Shown piece by piece: positions 56,329-64,000 of a DNA stretch of 64,000 nucleotides (the first letter of the stretch is position 1; every line of letters begins with the position of its first letter). Origin of the DNA: Patulibacter brassicae (lineage in GTDB: Bacteria; Actinomycetota; Thermoleophilia; Solirubrobacterales; Solirubrobacteraceae); assembly GCF_033949425.1 (NCBI RefSeq), contig NZ_JAXAVX010000003.1, positions 124,001 to 188,000 of the forward strand. The letters run 5' to 3'. Made by a program: the position numbers and the translations under genes. The notes below the pieces were generated by a model. That model saw nothing but the letters and a program-made list of their open reading frames with translations. It made no database searches and was not told where the DNA came from.

Positions 56329-58737
56329 TCAGGCGGTCTGCGTCACCGCGACCGGCCGCTCCTCCAGCGCGACGGCGAGGACCTCGTCGAGGCTCATCGT
56401 CGGGTGGAACGTGATCGCGTCGCGGACCTCCTGCGGCACGTCGTCCAGGTCGCCCCGGTTGCGCTCGGAGATCACGACGTCGGTCAGGCCGGCGGCGTGG
56501 GCGGCCAGCGACTTCTGCTTCAGCCCACCGATCGGCAGCACCCGGCCCTGGAGCGTCACCTCGCCGGTCATGCCGACCGTGTGCTTCACCGGACGCCCGG
56601 TGAGCAGCGACACGAGCGCGGTGACCATGGTGATGCCGGCCGACGGCCCGTCCTTCGGGATCGCGCCCGCCGGGACGTGGACGTGGAACTCCGCGTCCTC
56701 GAACCGCTCGGCGTCGATCCCGAGCCGCTCGGCGTTCGCGCGGACCCAGCTCAGCGCGATCCGCGCGGACTCCTTCATGACGTCGCCGAGCTGGCCGGTC
56801 AGGACGAGCCCGCCCTTCGAGCCCGACACGGGGATCCGCGTCGCCTCGATGAACAGCACGTCGCCGCCGGTCCCGGTCACCGCCAGGCCGGTCGCCACGC
56901 CCGGCACCGCCGTGCGCGCCGCCGACTCGTGGAAGACCTTCTGCCGGCCGAGCGCGTCGCGCACCCGGTCGAGGTCGATCCGCACCGGCGCCTCGTCCTT
57001 GCCCGAGGCGATGCCGGTGGCCGCCTTGCGCAGGAGCTTGCCGACCTCCCGCTCGAGCTGACGCACGCCGGACTCCCGCGTGTACTCGTCGACGACGAGC
57101 CGCAGCAGGTCGTCGCTGATCGTCACCTCGTCGTCGCGCAGCGCGTTGGCGCGCCGCTGCCGCGGGACGAGGTGATCGCGCGCGATCGCCGTCTTCTCGG
57201 CGACGGTGTAGCCGTCGAACGGGATGAGCTCCATCCGGTCCAGCAGCGGCGCCGGGATCGTCTCCAGGCTGTTGGCCGTCGCGAGGAACAGGACCTGCGA
57301 CAGGTCGAGCTCGACGTCGAGGTAGTGGTCGCGGAAGCTGTGGTTCTGCGCGGGGTCGAGGACCTCGAGCAGCGCCGCGGACGGATCGCCGCGCCAGTCC
57401 GCGCCGACCTTGTCGACCTCGTCGAGCAGGATCACCGGGTTCATCGTCCCGGCGTCGCGCAGCGCCCGGACCAGGCGGCCCGGCAGCGCGCCGATGTACG
57501 TGCGGCGGTGGCCGCGGATCTCGGACTCGTCGCGCACGCCGCCGAGCGCGATCCGGACGAACTCGCGGCCGGTCGCCTTCGCGATCGACTCGCCGATCGA
57601 CGTCTTGCCGGTGCCGGGGGGCCCGACGAGGGTCAGGATCGTGCCGCCGTCGCGGCGGCGCGACGCGGCGGGGCGGCGCGGGGCGTCGTCGCGGCGGGGC
57701 GCGTTCTCGTCGGCCGCGTCGTGGTCGGTGCCGGCGGCGGCCACCGGCGCCTCCCCCGCGTCGAGGCCGCGGTCGGCCCGCAGCTTCTTGACGGCCAGGA
57801 ACTCGACGATTCGGTCCTTCACGTCGTCGAGGCCGAAGTGGTCGGCGTCGAGCACCTCGCGAGCGTGCGTCGGATCGAGGTTCTCCTCCGACCGCGCGCC
57901 CCACGGCACGGCGACGAGCCAGTCGAGGTAGTTGCGGATCATCTGGGCCTCGCCGGAGCCCTCGCCGCCCATCCGCTCGAAGCGGGCGAGCTCCTTGTCG
58001 GCCTGCTCGCGGACGTGCGCGGGCATCCCGGCGTCCTCGATCTTGCGCCGGTACTCGTCGACGACCGAGGCGTCGTCGTCCCCGAGCTCCTGGCGAATCG
58101 ACTCCATCTGCTTGCGCAGGAGGTACTCGCGCTGCTGCTTCTGGGCGCCGGACTCGACGTCCTCGCGGATCTTGCGCCGCAGCTGCAGGTCGGCGAGCCG
58201 CTCGCGCAGGACGCGCAGGGTCAGCTCGAGCCGCTCGGTGACGTCCAGCGTCCCGAGGATCTCGATCTTCGTCCCGACCGGCAGCTCGGGGTCGTAGCCG
58301 ACGGAGTCGGCGAGGGTGCCCGGCTCCTTGATCGCGCGCAGGACGGCCGCGACGCTGCCGTCGTCGCCGCGGAGCTGCAGCAGCTCCTCGATCGTGGCGC
58401 GCAGCTCGCGCTCGAGCTCGCGGGTGCGACCGTCGACGGGCACGTCGTCGGGCCGCTCCTCGACGGTGACGCGCAGCTCGCCGGTCGGGCCGGTGTGGGC
58501 GGCGCCGGCGACGCCGCGGGCCTCGCCCTCGAAGAGCGCGCCGCGACCGCCGCCGGGGAGCCGGACGCGGCGCTTGACGCGCGCGATCGTGCCGACCTGG
58601 GCGAACTCGCCGTCGGTGCGCGGCACGAGCAGGACGCGCTCCTCCTCGCCGGGGTCGACCGGCAGGGTGACGTCCATGGTCGGGAAGACGACGAGGTCGT
58701 CGAGCGGGATGAGGAGGAGGTTGGAGGTGGTGGACAT
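56329..58737 (-). CDS. lon: ATP-dependent protease Lon
   Basis: 802 residues. In order: N-terminal substrate-binding (LON/PUA) domain (LLIPLDDLVVFPTMDVTLPVDPGEEERVLLVPR), a helical region (LRKQMESIRQELGD), and a Pro/Ala/Asp-rich insertion near residues 330-365. The AAA+ ATPase has Walker A LVGPPGTGKTSIGESIAKAT near 374, Walker B VILLDEVDKVG and sensor motifs. The protease domain has the Ser in KDGPSAGITM near 699 and the Lys in GGLKQKSLAAHAAG near 742. It degrades damaged and regulatory proteins in the cytoplasm. The insertion (APRRDDAPRRPAASRRRDGG) just before Walker A is unusual. ATG 58,737 has GAGG upstream and an AT-richer promoter about 80 bp before it. A near-identical 98-bp copy of residues 641-672 lies inverted at the window's right edge. 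Confidence 0.97.
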   Translation of the reverse strand: MSTTSNLLLIPLDDLVVFPTMDVTLPVDPGEEERVLLVPRTDGEFAQVGTIARVKRRVRLPGGGRGALFEGEARGVAGAAHTGPTGELRVTVEERPDDVPVDGRTRELERELRATIEELLQLRGDDGSVAAVLRAIKEPGTLADSVGYDPELPVGTKIEILGTLDVTERLELTLRVLRERLADLQLRRKIREDVESGAQKQQREYLLRKQMESIRQELGDDDASVVDEYRRKIEDAGMPAHVREQADKELARFERMGGEGSGEAQMIRNYLDWLVAVPWGARSEENLDPTHAREVLDADHFGLDDVKDRIVEFLAVKKLRADRGLDAGEAPVAAAGTDHDAADENAPRRDDAPRRPAASRRRDGGTILTLVGPPGTGKTSIGESIAKATGREFVRIALGGVRDESEIRGHRRTYIGALPGRLVRALRDAGTMNPVILLDEVDKVGADWRGDPSAALLEVLDPAQNHSFRDHYLDVELDLSQVLFLATANSLETIPAPLLDRMELIPFDGYTVAEKTAIARDHLVPRQRRANALRDDEVTISDDLLRLVVDEYTRESGVRQLEREVGKLLRKAATGIASGKDEAPVRIDLDRVRDALGRQKVFHESAARTAVPGVATGLAVTGTGGDVLFIEATRIPVSGSKGGLVLTGQLGDVMKESARIALSWVRANAERLGIDAERFEDAEFHVHVPAGAIPKDGPSAGITMVTALVSLLTGRPVKHTVGMTGEVTLQGRVLPIGGLKQKSLAAHAAGLTDVVISERNRGDLDDVPQEVRDAITFHPTMSLDEVLAVALEERPVAVTQTA

Positions 58738-58819
58738 GCTGGCTGTGGTCCTCGGGACGGAGGGACATCGACCGTGCGAAGGACCACCGAAGATGGTCAT
58801 CCACCGATCGCCTGATGAG

Positions 58820-58848
58820 ATCTTAGCGCTATCGACGCAGATCTACTA
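58820..58848 (-). promoter_or_regulatory. lon: Probable lon promoter
   Basis: TAAGAT (58825-58820, minus strand) is a good -10 in an AT-richer patch, with a 17-bp spacer to TAGTAG. Two AGATCT hexamers (58818-58823 and 58839-58844) flank it and TAGCGCTA lies between. No clear HAIR or ClgR box is seen. The predicted leader is about 75-80 nt. Confidence 0.5.
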
Positions 58849-59121
58849 ATGCCCAGATACGAAGGGGCGGCGGACCCCGGGAGCTGCCCGGGGCGAGGGC
58901 CGCGAGGGCCCGCGGCGAGGCGCCGTCCGGGAGCACCGTCGTGAGGGACGGAGCGGGGCGGGGCGGGGCGGGGCGGGGCGCGGCGAGACGCCGATCGAGG
59001 AGGGCGCAGCGACGGCCCAGGGGCCCTTCAGGGCGAGGAGGCACCGAGCCGGACGCGTCGGCCGACGGGAACGACGGGAGCGGCGGCACCGACGAGGGGC
59101 AGCGAGGTCGAGAGGGGCGGG
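58849..59121. other. Gene-free region with GGGGC pentanucleotide repeats
   Basis: With the lon leader and promoter this makes a 384-bp gap. Five perfect GGGGC units (58955-58979) on the plus strand could form a G-quadruplex, on the template side of the envelope gene's 3' flank. GCCCT-N2-AGGGC (59023-59034) is a weak hairpin, possibly the terminator of the minus-strand gene that ends at 59,122. No open frame has family-like sequence. Confidence 0.6.
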
Positions 59122-62100
59122 TCAGGGGTGCGCGACCGGACTGGCGTCCGGGCGTCGCGGCAGGCGCAGTCGCGACCACGATCGCGGCCGCCCGCCCGCC
59201 CTGGCGCGTGCGGCCTGCACGACGAGCCCGGCGCCGACGGCGCCGACGAGCACGAGCGCCCCGGCGACGTCGAGCAGGAGGGTCTCGGACGCCGGTTGCG
59301 CGGCGGTGATCGCCGCGGCCGCCACGAGCACCGCCGCCGCACCGCGCCGCACCGCCGCCACGAGCGCGAGCGGCAGGAGCAGCAGCAGGAGGGCCCAGCG
59401 CACGGCCGGCGCACGGACGACGTCCTGGTACGCGGCGAGGACCCGCAGCGGCGGCCGCTGGACGACGTCGGGCGCGATCCAGCCGGCGCGCTCCCGGCGG
59501 CGAACGGCCTTGCGCAGCTCGGGCAGCGGGACCGGCCGGCTCAGCCGCACCGGGTCGCCGGGGCCGCTGCGGACCTGCTCGCGGAGGCGCCCCTCCTCGA
59601 TCTCGGCGATCGCGCGCAGCCGCGGGGCGATCGCCTGCTGCCGCGCGCCGAGGTCCAGCGGGGCCAGCGCGCGCCCCTCGACCCAGGTGCGCCGCCAGGC
59701 GCTCCGCAAGCCGGAGACGATCGCGGGAGGCGCGCCGCCGACGGCGTCCAGCCAGCGCTCCAGGAGCACCCGCTGCGTCGCGGCGTCGCCGGGCGCGGTC
59801 GCGCGGACCCGGCCGGCGAGCGCGGCGCGGGAGGTGTCGTCGCCCCCGGTGACGCAGAGCGGCCGCAGGTCCGCCGCGACGTCCGGCGGGCAGGTCGAGC
59901 GCTGCGCCGCCGCGACGTAGCGGCTGAAGGGCGCCGCGGCGTCGAGGCGCAGCCGGCCGCCGACGACGTCCCAGGTGTCGACGGTGACGAGGGTCAGGAC
60001 GACGAGCGGCACGACGGCGACCGCCCCGGCGTGCAGCGCGGCGCGGCGCGCGCCGGCCCCGGCGCGAAGGCCCGCGGCGGCGACCGCCGCGGTCGCGAGC
60101 AGCGCGACGATCCATGCGACGGTCCCCGGCAGGTCCAGCAGGACGAGCGTCGCGGCTGCGCCTCCGGCGACGGCGCGCCACGCTGACGGCCGCGGCACGG
60201 CGAGCAGCAGCACCGCGAGCGCCAGGCCGAGGAAGCCGAGCGAGGAGGCACCGGCGAGGTGCTCCAGTGCGACCCGGTCGGGATCCAGGCCGATGAGCGC
60301 CGCGGCCCCGACGCCGGCCCAGCGCGGCGCGCCGAGGCGACGGACGACGACGTAGGCGAGCAGCACGCAGACGAGGCCCAGGAGGTGCTGGAGGCCCGCG
60401 GCGACGCCCTGACCGATGCTCAGCGCCTCGTGCAGCCGGGCCCAGAGCGGGTCCGCGGGCGCTTGCACGAGGTCCGACCAGAGCCCGTAGCGGGCCTGGA
60501 CGATGGCCGCCTCGGTGCTCTCGCGGTCGGTGATCGCGGGCTGGATCGCGAGCATCGTGGCGATCCGCAGCAGCGCGGCGGCGCCGAGGACGACCCACAG
60601 CGCGCGGGGCGCGCGCCCCGCCGCCGCGCGCGCCGCGACGAGCGTCCGCGAGGCCCGGGCGCGAGCGCGCGCCCGCCAGGCGCCTCGGCCGCGCCAGCGC
60701 GTCCGTACCCAGGCGGGCGCCCCCATGGCCTGGAGCGCGAGCAGCGCCGCCGCGGCCGCGAACGGCTGGGCCGGGACCGCGTAGCGCGGGTTGTAGAGCT
60801 GGATCGCGGCGCCGCCGGCGATGAGCGTCCCGGCGACCGAGCCGAGCAGCGCGACGGGTCGCCGGCGCCCCCGGCCGCGTGCGAGGCCGAGGGCGACCGC
60901 GACGAAGGTGGGCAGGAGCAGCCACGGCCAGAACCGCGTGAGCTCCTGGATCCGCGCCGCGAGCTCGAGGCGTCCCTCGTCGCTGCGGTACGAGGAGGCG
61001 AGGCCGCGGTCGCGGAGCGGCCCGATGGTGCCGCCCTCCGCCGCGCGCCAGCGGACGTCGGCGGCGAGCTCCTCCTGCGGGCCGACGATCTGGGCGGACC
61101 GGCGCTGCGCGTAGGCCGGCCAGGCGGAGCGGACGACGTCGCGGAGGCGGACCGCCGCCGACTCGAGCGGCATCTGCCGACGGACCTCCGCGGCGAAGCG
61201 CGCCAGCTCGTCGTTGCCCGGTCCCGGACCGCCGAAGTGCTGCAGCGCCGGCGAGGCGTCCATGAGGAACCAGTAGGCGCGGACGTCGGGACGGTGTCCG
61301 GCGCCGGTCGGGCCGCTCTCGCAGAAGCGCCGCAGGTCGGCGGGCAGGGTCATCAGGTCGCAGTCGGCGATCTGCGCGACGCGCCCGTACGCGCTCCACC
61401 CCTCGGCGATCGAGAGGCTCGCCCGCCCGGTCTCGACCTTCCGGTGGTGGAGGTAGGGCCCCATGAGCGCGCCGGCGCCCGCGACCCCGGCGAGGAGCAG
61501 CGCGACGCCGCGCAACGACGGGCGCGGGCCGAGGAGCCAGACCGCGAAGATCGGCAGCAGGAGGAGGCCGACGGTCCGGACGATGACGCCGGCGACGAGG
61601 ACCGTCCCGAGCGCGGCGGCGAGCAGCGCGAGGACCGGGAGCGGCCACGCGGTCCGCCGGTGCTCGACGATCGCCGCCAGCAGCAGCGCCAGCGCGAGCA
61701 CCACGAGGAACGCCTGCTCGCTGACGAACGTGTGTCCGAGCACGACGACGTCGCCCGACGCCGCGGCGACGAGCGCCCCGCCGCCGGCCGCCCAGCGCGC
61801 GCCGCCCAGCAGTCGCACGGCCGCGTAGATCGCGGCGGCCGCCGCCAGCCCGGCGAGGTGCTGCAGCACGATCGCCCCGGACGCCGACCCCGCCAGGTCG
61901 AACGCCCAGCGCAGCGCGAACATGTAGCCGGGCGGGTGCAGCGCGTTGCCGACGGTCGACCCGCCGAGCGTCTCGGCGACGAAGACCGCGCCGTCGGCGT
62001 TGTTCAGCAGCCCGGGCGACGCGGCCAGGAAGAGCCCACCGCGGAGCGCCGCGCCGAGGGCGAGGATCGGCCCGAGGACGACGAGCTCCGGGAGCAGGGC

Positions 62101-62148
62101 TCGCATCCACCGGCGGCCGCGAGGGAGACGGAGCCGTGGTCGGTGCAC
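59122..62148 (-). CDS. Large polytopic membrane protein with internal duplication (GT-C-like)
   Basis: 1,008 residues from GTG 62,148 (an ATG 14 codons in also fits). It has two similar halves (about residues 1-510 and 530-1008). Each starts with a hydrophobic helix and an acidic loop (FLAASPGLLNNADGAVFVAE versus LAIQPAITDRESTEAAIVQARYGLW), several membrane helices, and a large external loop with a Cys pair (AQIADCDLMTLPADLRRFCESG versus AAAQRSTCPPDVAADLRPLCVTG). Then come a helical RFAAEVRRQMP-type segment and more helices. The early acidic residues in an external loop recall GT-C glycosyltransferases, which use polyprenyl-phosphate sugars. It lies in an envelope cluster with UDP-GlcNAc 2-epimerase and a glycosyltransferase. 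Exact activity unknown; one half may be inactive. Confidence 0.75.
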   Translation of the reverse strand: MHRPRLRLPRGRRWMRALLPELVVLGPILALGAALRGGLFLAASPGLLNNADGAVFVAETLGGSTVGNALHPPGYMFALRWAFDLAGSASGAIVLQHLAGLAAAAAIYAAVRLLGGARWAAGGGALVAAASGDVVVLGHTFVSEQAFLVVLALALLLAAIVEHRRTAWPLPVLALLAAALGTVLVAGVIVRTVGLLLLPIFAVWLLGPRPSLRGVALLLAGVAGAGALMGPYLHHRKVETGRASLSIAEGWSAYGRVAQIADCDLMTLPADLRRFCESGPTGAGHRPDVRAYWFLMDASPALQHFGGPGPGNDELARFAAEVRRQMPLESAAVRLRDVVRSAWPAYAQRRSAQIVGPQEELAADVRWRAAEGGTIGPLRDRGLASSYRSDEGRLELAARIQELTRFWPWLLLPTFVAVALGLARGRGRRRPVALLGSVAGTLIAGGAAIQLYNPRYAVPAQPFAAAAALLALQAMGAPAWVRTRWRGRGAWRARARARASRTLVAARAAAGRAPRALWVVLGAAALLRIATMLAIQPAITDRESTEAAIVQARYGLWSDLVQAPADPLWARLHEALSIGQGVAAGLQHLLGLVCVLLAYVVVRRLGAPRWAGVGAAALIGLDPDRVALEHLAGASSLGFLGLALAVLLLAVPRPSAWRAVAGGAAATLVLLDLPGTVAWIVALLATAAVAAAGLRAGAGARRAALHAGAVAVVPLVVLTLVTVDTWDVVGGRLRLDAAAPFSRYVAAAQRSTCPPDVAADLRPLCVTGGDDTSRAALAGRVRATAPGDAATQRVLLERWLDAVGGAPPAIVSGLRSAWRRTWVEGRALAPLDLGARQQAIAPRLRAIAEIEEGRLREQVRSGPGDPVRLSRPVPLPELRKAVRRRERAGWIAPDVVQRPPLRVLAAYQDVVRAPAVRWALLLLLLPLALVAAVRRGAAAVLVAAAAITAAQPASETLLLDVAGALVLVGAVGAGLVVQAARARAGGRPRSWSRLRLPRRPDASPVAHP

Positions 62149-62190
62149 CTGCGGCTCGACCCTAGCGAGCGTCTGCGCCGATGGTCTTGG

Positions 62191-63285
62191 TCAGCGCGCC
62201 GGGCCGACCGTGGCGAGGGAATCCGCGACGATGTCCGACGGGCTCTGCTCCATCCGGACCGGAGCTCGCCGCCACGATCCGGGATCGGCGAGGAATCGCC
62301 GCAGCTCGGAGACGTCGTTGCCGGTCAGCGGAACCGACCCGTCGAGCCCGACGGACCGCTCGCTGCGGTCCCGGTGCACGGCGCACGGGTGCCCGAGGTA
62401 GCCGCACTCCTCTTGGCTCCCGCCGGAGTCCGTCACGAGGAACGCGCTGCGCCGGAGCAACGGGATGAAGTCCTGGTACGGCTGCCTGGGGATCCGCCGG
62501 AAGCGGTCGCCGTCGAAGAACCGCTCGAGCCCGTGGTCCGCGATCGCCGCCGCCGTGATCGGGTGGTCGACGAACAGCAGGCGGTCGCGGGCCGCGACGC
62601 CGGCGAGGATCTCGAGAACCTCGGCCAGGTCCTCGGGGCGCCGCAGCAGCTCGAAGCGGTGGATCGAGACCAGCCCGAAGCGCTCCGGGACGTCGAACGG
62701 CAGCGGCCGCGACGGATCGAAGAGGTTGTCGAAGACCGTGTTGCCGCCGGTGTCGACGATCACGCCCGACGTGTGCTCGCGGCGGAGGTTCTCGACGGCC
62801 TCCTCGCCCGGGCACAGGTGGTGCTGGACCAGCCGGCTGACGAGGCGCCGATTGAGCTCCTCCGGGAACGGCGACTTCCACGAGCCGCTGCGCAGGCCCG
62901 CCTCGACGTGGACGACCTCGAGGCCGAGCAGGCGACCGACGAGCGTGCCGATCACGGTCGTGAACGTGTCGCCGTGGCCGACGACCACCGGCGGTCCCCC
63001 GGCGCTCGCGACGGCCAGCAGGTCGCGGCGCTTGCGCAGGATCTGGACGGCGAGCTTGATCCCCCACGGCGGGATGTCGGTCGTCCGCTCCAGGTCGCGT
63101 CCGCCGGCGCCGCGCCCGAGCCACAAGTGCGGACGTGGGATCCCGAGCGCGTCGCTCATCGGGTTGATCTGCCGCGCCTGCTGCCCGGTGCAGACCATCA
63201 CCGGGACGATCTCGCGGTCGACGAGGCGCCGGACGATCGGTGCCAGCTTGATGAGCTCGCCGGTGGTGCCATACGTGATGATCAC
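62191..63285 (-). CDS. wecB: UDP-N-acetylglucosamine 2-epimerase (non-hydrolysing)
   Basis: 364 residues from GTG 63,285, which overlaps the glycosyltransferase stop (GTGA) and has GGAGGAG upstream. The enzyme converts UDP-GlcNAc to UDP-ManNAc for envelope glycans. Visible motifs: YGTTGELIKLAPIVRRLVDRE, VCTGQQARQ, VVVGHGDTFTTVIGTLVGRLLGLEVVHVEAGLRSGSWKSPFPEELNRRL (His/Asp, and Glu in EAGLR), NTVFDNLF, FGLVSIHRFELLRRPEDL, and LVTDSGGSQEECGYLGHPC (TDSGGxQEE). The GHGDTFTT and VEAGLR motifs are the family signature. A 42-bp gap separates it from the next, membrane-protein gene. Together with that and the glycosyltransferase it forms a polysaccharide block. Confidence 0.93.
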   Translation of the reverse strand: MIITYGTTGELIKLAPIVRRLVDREIVPVMVCTGQQARQINPMSDALGIPRPHLWLGRGAGGRDLERTTDIPPWGIKLAVQILRKRRDLLAVASAGGPPVVVGHGDTFTTVIGTLVGRLLGLEVVHVEAGLRSGSWKSPFPEELNRRLVSRLVQHHLCPGEEAVENLRREHTSGVIVDTGGNTVFDNLFDPSRPLPFDVPERFGLVSIHRFELLRRPEDLAEVLEILAGVAARDRLLFVDHPITAAAIADHGLERFFDGDRFRRIPRQPYQDFIPLLRRSAFLVTDSGGSQEECGYLGHPCAVHRDRSERSVGLDGSVPLTGNDVSELRRFLADPGSWRRAPVRMEQSPSDIVADSLATVGPAR

Positions 63286-63902
63286 TTCGGGGTCTCCTCC
63301 TGACCGCCGTTGAGCCGGTGCTTGATGACGCCGCGACAGATGCCCAGGGAGGAGACGGCGGCGAAGGGCAGCGACAGGGCGGAGAGGAGCAGCGCGTCGC
63401 CCGCGTCGACCTTCCGTCGCAGGGCGAACGCGAGGCTCGCTACGGGCAGCAGGGCGCTCGCGAGCAGCGTCCGCGGCCACCGCAGCGCGACGAGCACCCC
63501 GGCGATCGTGGCGAGCGGGAACGCCCGCACCAACGCCGTGAACCGCGTGCCCGGGACCGAGAACCCGTCGTAGAAGGTCGTGCCGCGGTAGAAGACCTGC
63601 TTGAAGAAGCCCTTCGCGGTGGTCCTCGGCTCGTACGTGCACCCGAACGTCGGGGCAAGCCAGATGCGGTGGTCCTCGGCAATCCGACGCATCACCGCGG
63701 TGTCGTCGTTGACCAGGCGGTCGTCGCCGACGCGCGACCGGAACTCGGCCATGGCGCCGCGCATGAGCTCCGTGCGCAGCAGCAGGCAGCCGGTGCCCTT
63801 CGGGTAGTGATCGAAGTCCTCCAGGCCGAACGACGTCTCGCGCCGGTCGCCGTAGTACCTGAACCACGCGATCTCGGTGACGGCGCGCCAGAACCGTCCG
63901 AA
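63282..63902 (-). pseudogene. Family-2 glycosyltransferase, N-terminal half missing at a junction
   Basis: About 206 residues remain. They hold the second half of a GT-A/GT2 enzyme: GLEDFDHYPKGTGCLLLRTELMRGAMAEFRSRVGDDRLVNDDTAVMRRIAEDHRIWLAPTFGCTYEPRTTAKGFFKQVFYRGTTFYDGFS, including the late acidic VNDDTAV motif and the Q-x3-RG region. Three C-terminal membrane helices follow. The frame stays open to 63,944 only because the antisense of an adjoining lon fragment lacks stops; that part (TSPSWPVRTSPPF) is not enzyme sequence. The first, nucleotide-sugar-binding half is absent. The stop overlaps the epimerase start. Real gene interruption or a misassembled contig must be distinguished. Confidence 0.8.
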
Positions 63903-64000
63903 GAAGGGCGGGCTCGTCCTGACCGGCCAGCTCGGCGACGTCATGAAGGAGTCCGCGCGGATCGCGCTGAGCTGGGTTCGGGCGAACGCCGAGCGGCTCG
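63903..64000 (+). pseudogene. lon: Inverted, 5'-truncated copy of a lon segment, running off the window
   Basis: The plus strand from 63,903 matches the lon coding strand (56,818 down to 56,721) over 98 bp with two differences, 63,978 (T for C) and 63,981 (G for C). Both are in third codon positions (GTC/GTT, CGC/CGG) and silent. It translates KGGLVLTGQLGDVMKESARI then ALSWVRANAERL, Lon residues about 641-672. It starts abruptly against a truncated glycosyltransferase and may continue past 64,000. Confidence 0.85.

Noticed and set aside
58820..58848. HspR/HAIR or ClgR operator before lon
   Set aside because: The AGATCT pair and TAGCGCTA do not match the known consensus of either regulator well enough.

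Overview
This window is a very GC-rich, gene-dense bacterial chromosome segment. Coding regions have near-total G/C in third codon positions and both ATG and GTG starts are common. The gene set is actinobacterial: an adenosylcobalamin-dependent ribonucleotide reductase, a membrane fatty-acid desaturase with a ferredoxin-reductase partner, MMPL and NhaA transporters, a LigD-type primase with a separate ATP-dependent DNA ligase, and an AAC(2')-like acetyltransferase. The style fits the class Thermoleophilia (Patulibacter/Conexibacter/Solirubrobacter-like). That placement is inference; there is no rRNA here to confirm it. I found no tRNA, rRNA, CRISPR array, insertion sequence or phage.

Layout. 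1-6.8 kb: the end of a giant coiled-coil protein, an O-antigen-ligase-like membrane protein, and a small anchored secreted protein fired from a shared divergent promoter. 6.8-15.1 kb: nrdJ with a structured leader and a 3' hairpin cluster, then three tandem paralogous secreted proteins, the middle one frameshifted. 15.2-24.7 kb: DNA repair (Ogt) and small genes, the desaturase/reductase pair and a PlsC acyltransferase, then two AlkZ-like winged-helix paralogs operonic with an AAC(2')-type acetyltransferase and a lipoprotein. 24.8-33 kb: a MerR/aldo-keto reductase pair and a four-gene operon (acyl-CoA dehydrogenase, SDR, APH-type kinase, histidine phosphatase) whose composition recalls 4-hydroxyacyl-CoA catabolism. 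33-43 kb: a P450 with divergent TetR, a secreted trypsin-like protease, a LigC-type ligase, a Tat-exported intradiol dioxygenase, a LigD-type primase interrupted by one TAG codon, and an SDR/sterol-desaturase-type hydroxylase operon with GntR operators. 43-50.8 kb: GntR, NhaA, two TetR genes, an MMPL exporter, a hairpin-rich tandem repeat, a spermidine-synthase-like protein and MarR. 50.8-64 kb: acyl-CoA synthetase, a 38-bp tandem repeat, an APH-family kinase, an ABC transporter pair, Lon, and an envelope-polysaccharide block (internally duplicated membrane protein, UDP-GlcNAc 2-epimerase, truncated glycosyltransferase).

Two themes run through the window. First, many genes, above all the regulators, have a TA(C/G)NNT -10-like hexamer ending 6-7 nt before the start codon, which predicts leaderless mRNAs. 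Second, several regulators sit beside clear inverted-repeat operators (MerR, GntR, TetR/MMPL, a possible TetR/NhaA pair). Lipid and acyl-CoA chemistry recurs (desaturase, PlsC, acyl-CoA dehydrogenase, acyl-CoA synthetase, hydroxylase), as does cell-envelope work.

Four lesions or junctions deserve checking against raw reads: a -1 frameshift near 12,420, a +1 frameshift near 32,598, an in-frame TAG at 39,918-39,920, and a 98-bp inverted near-copy of an internal lon segment (63,903-64,000) that abuts a glycosyltransferase missing its N-terminal half.
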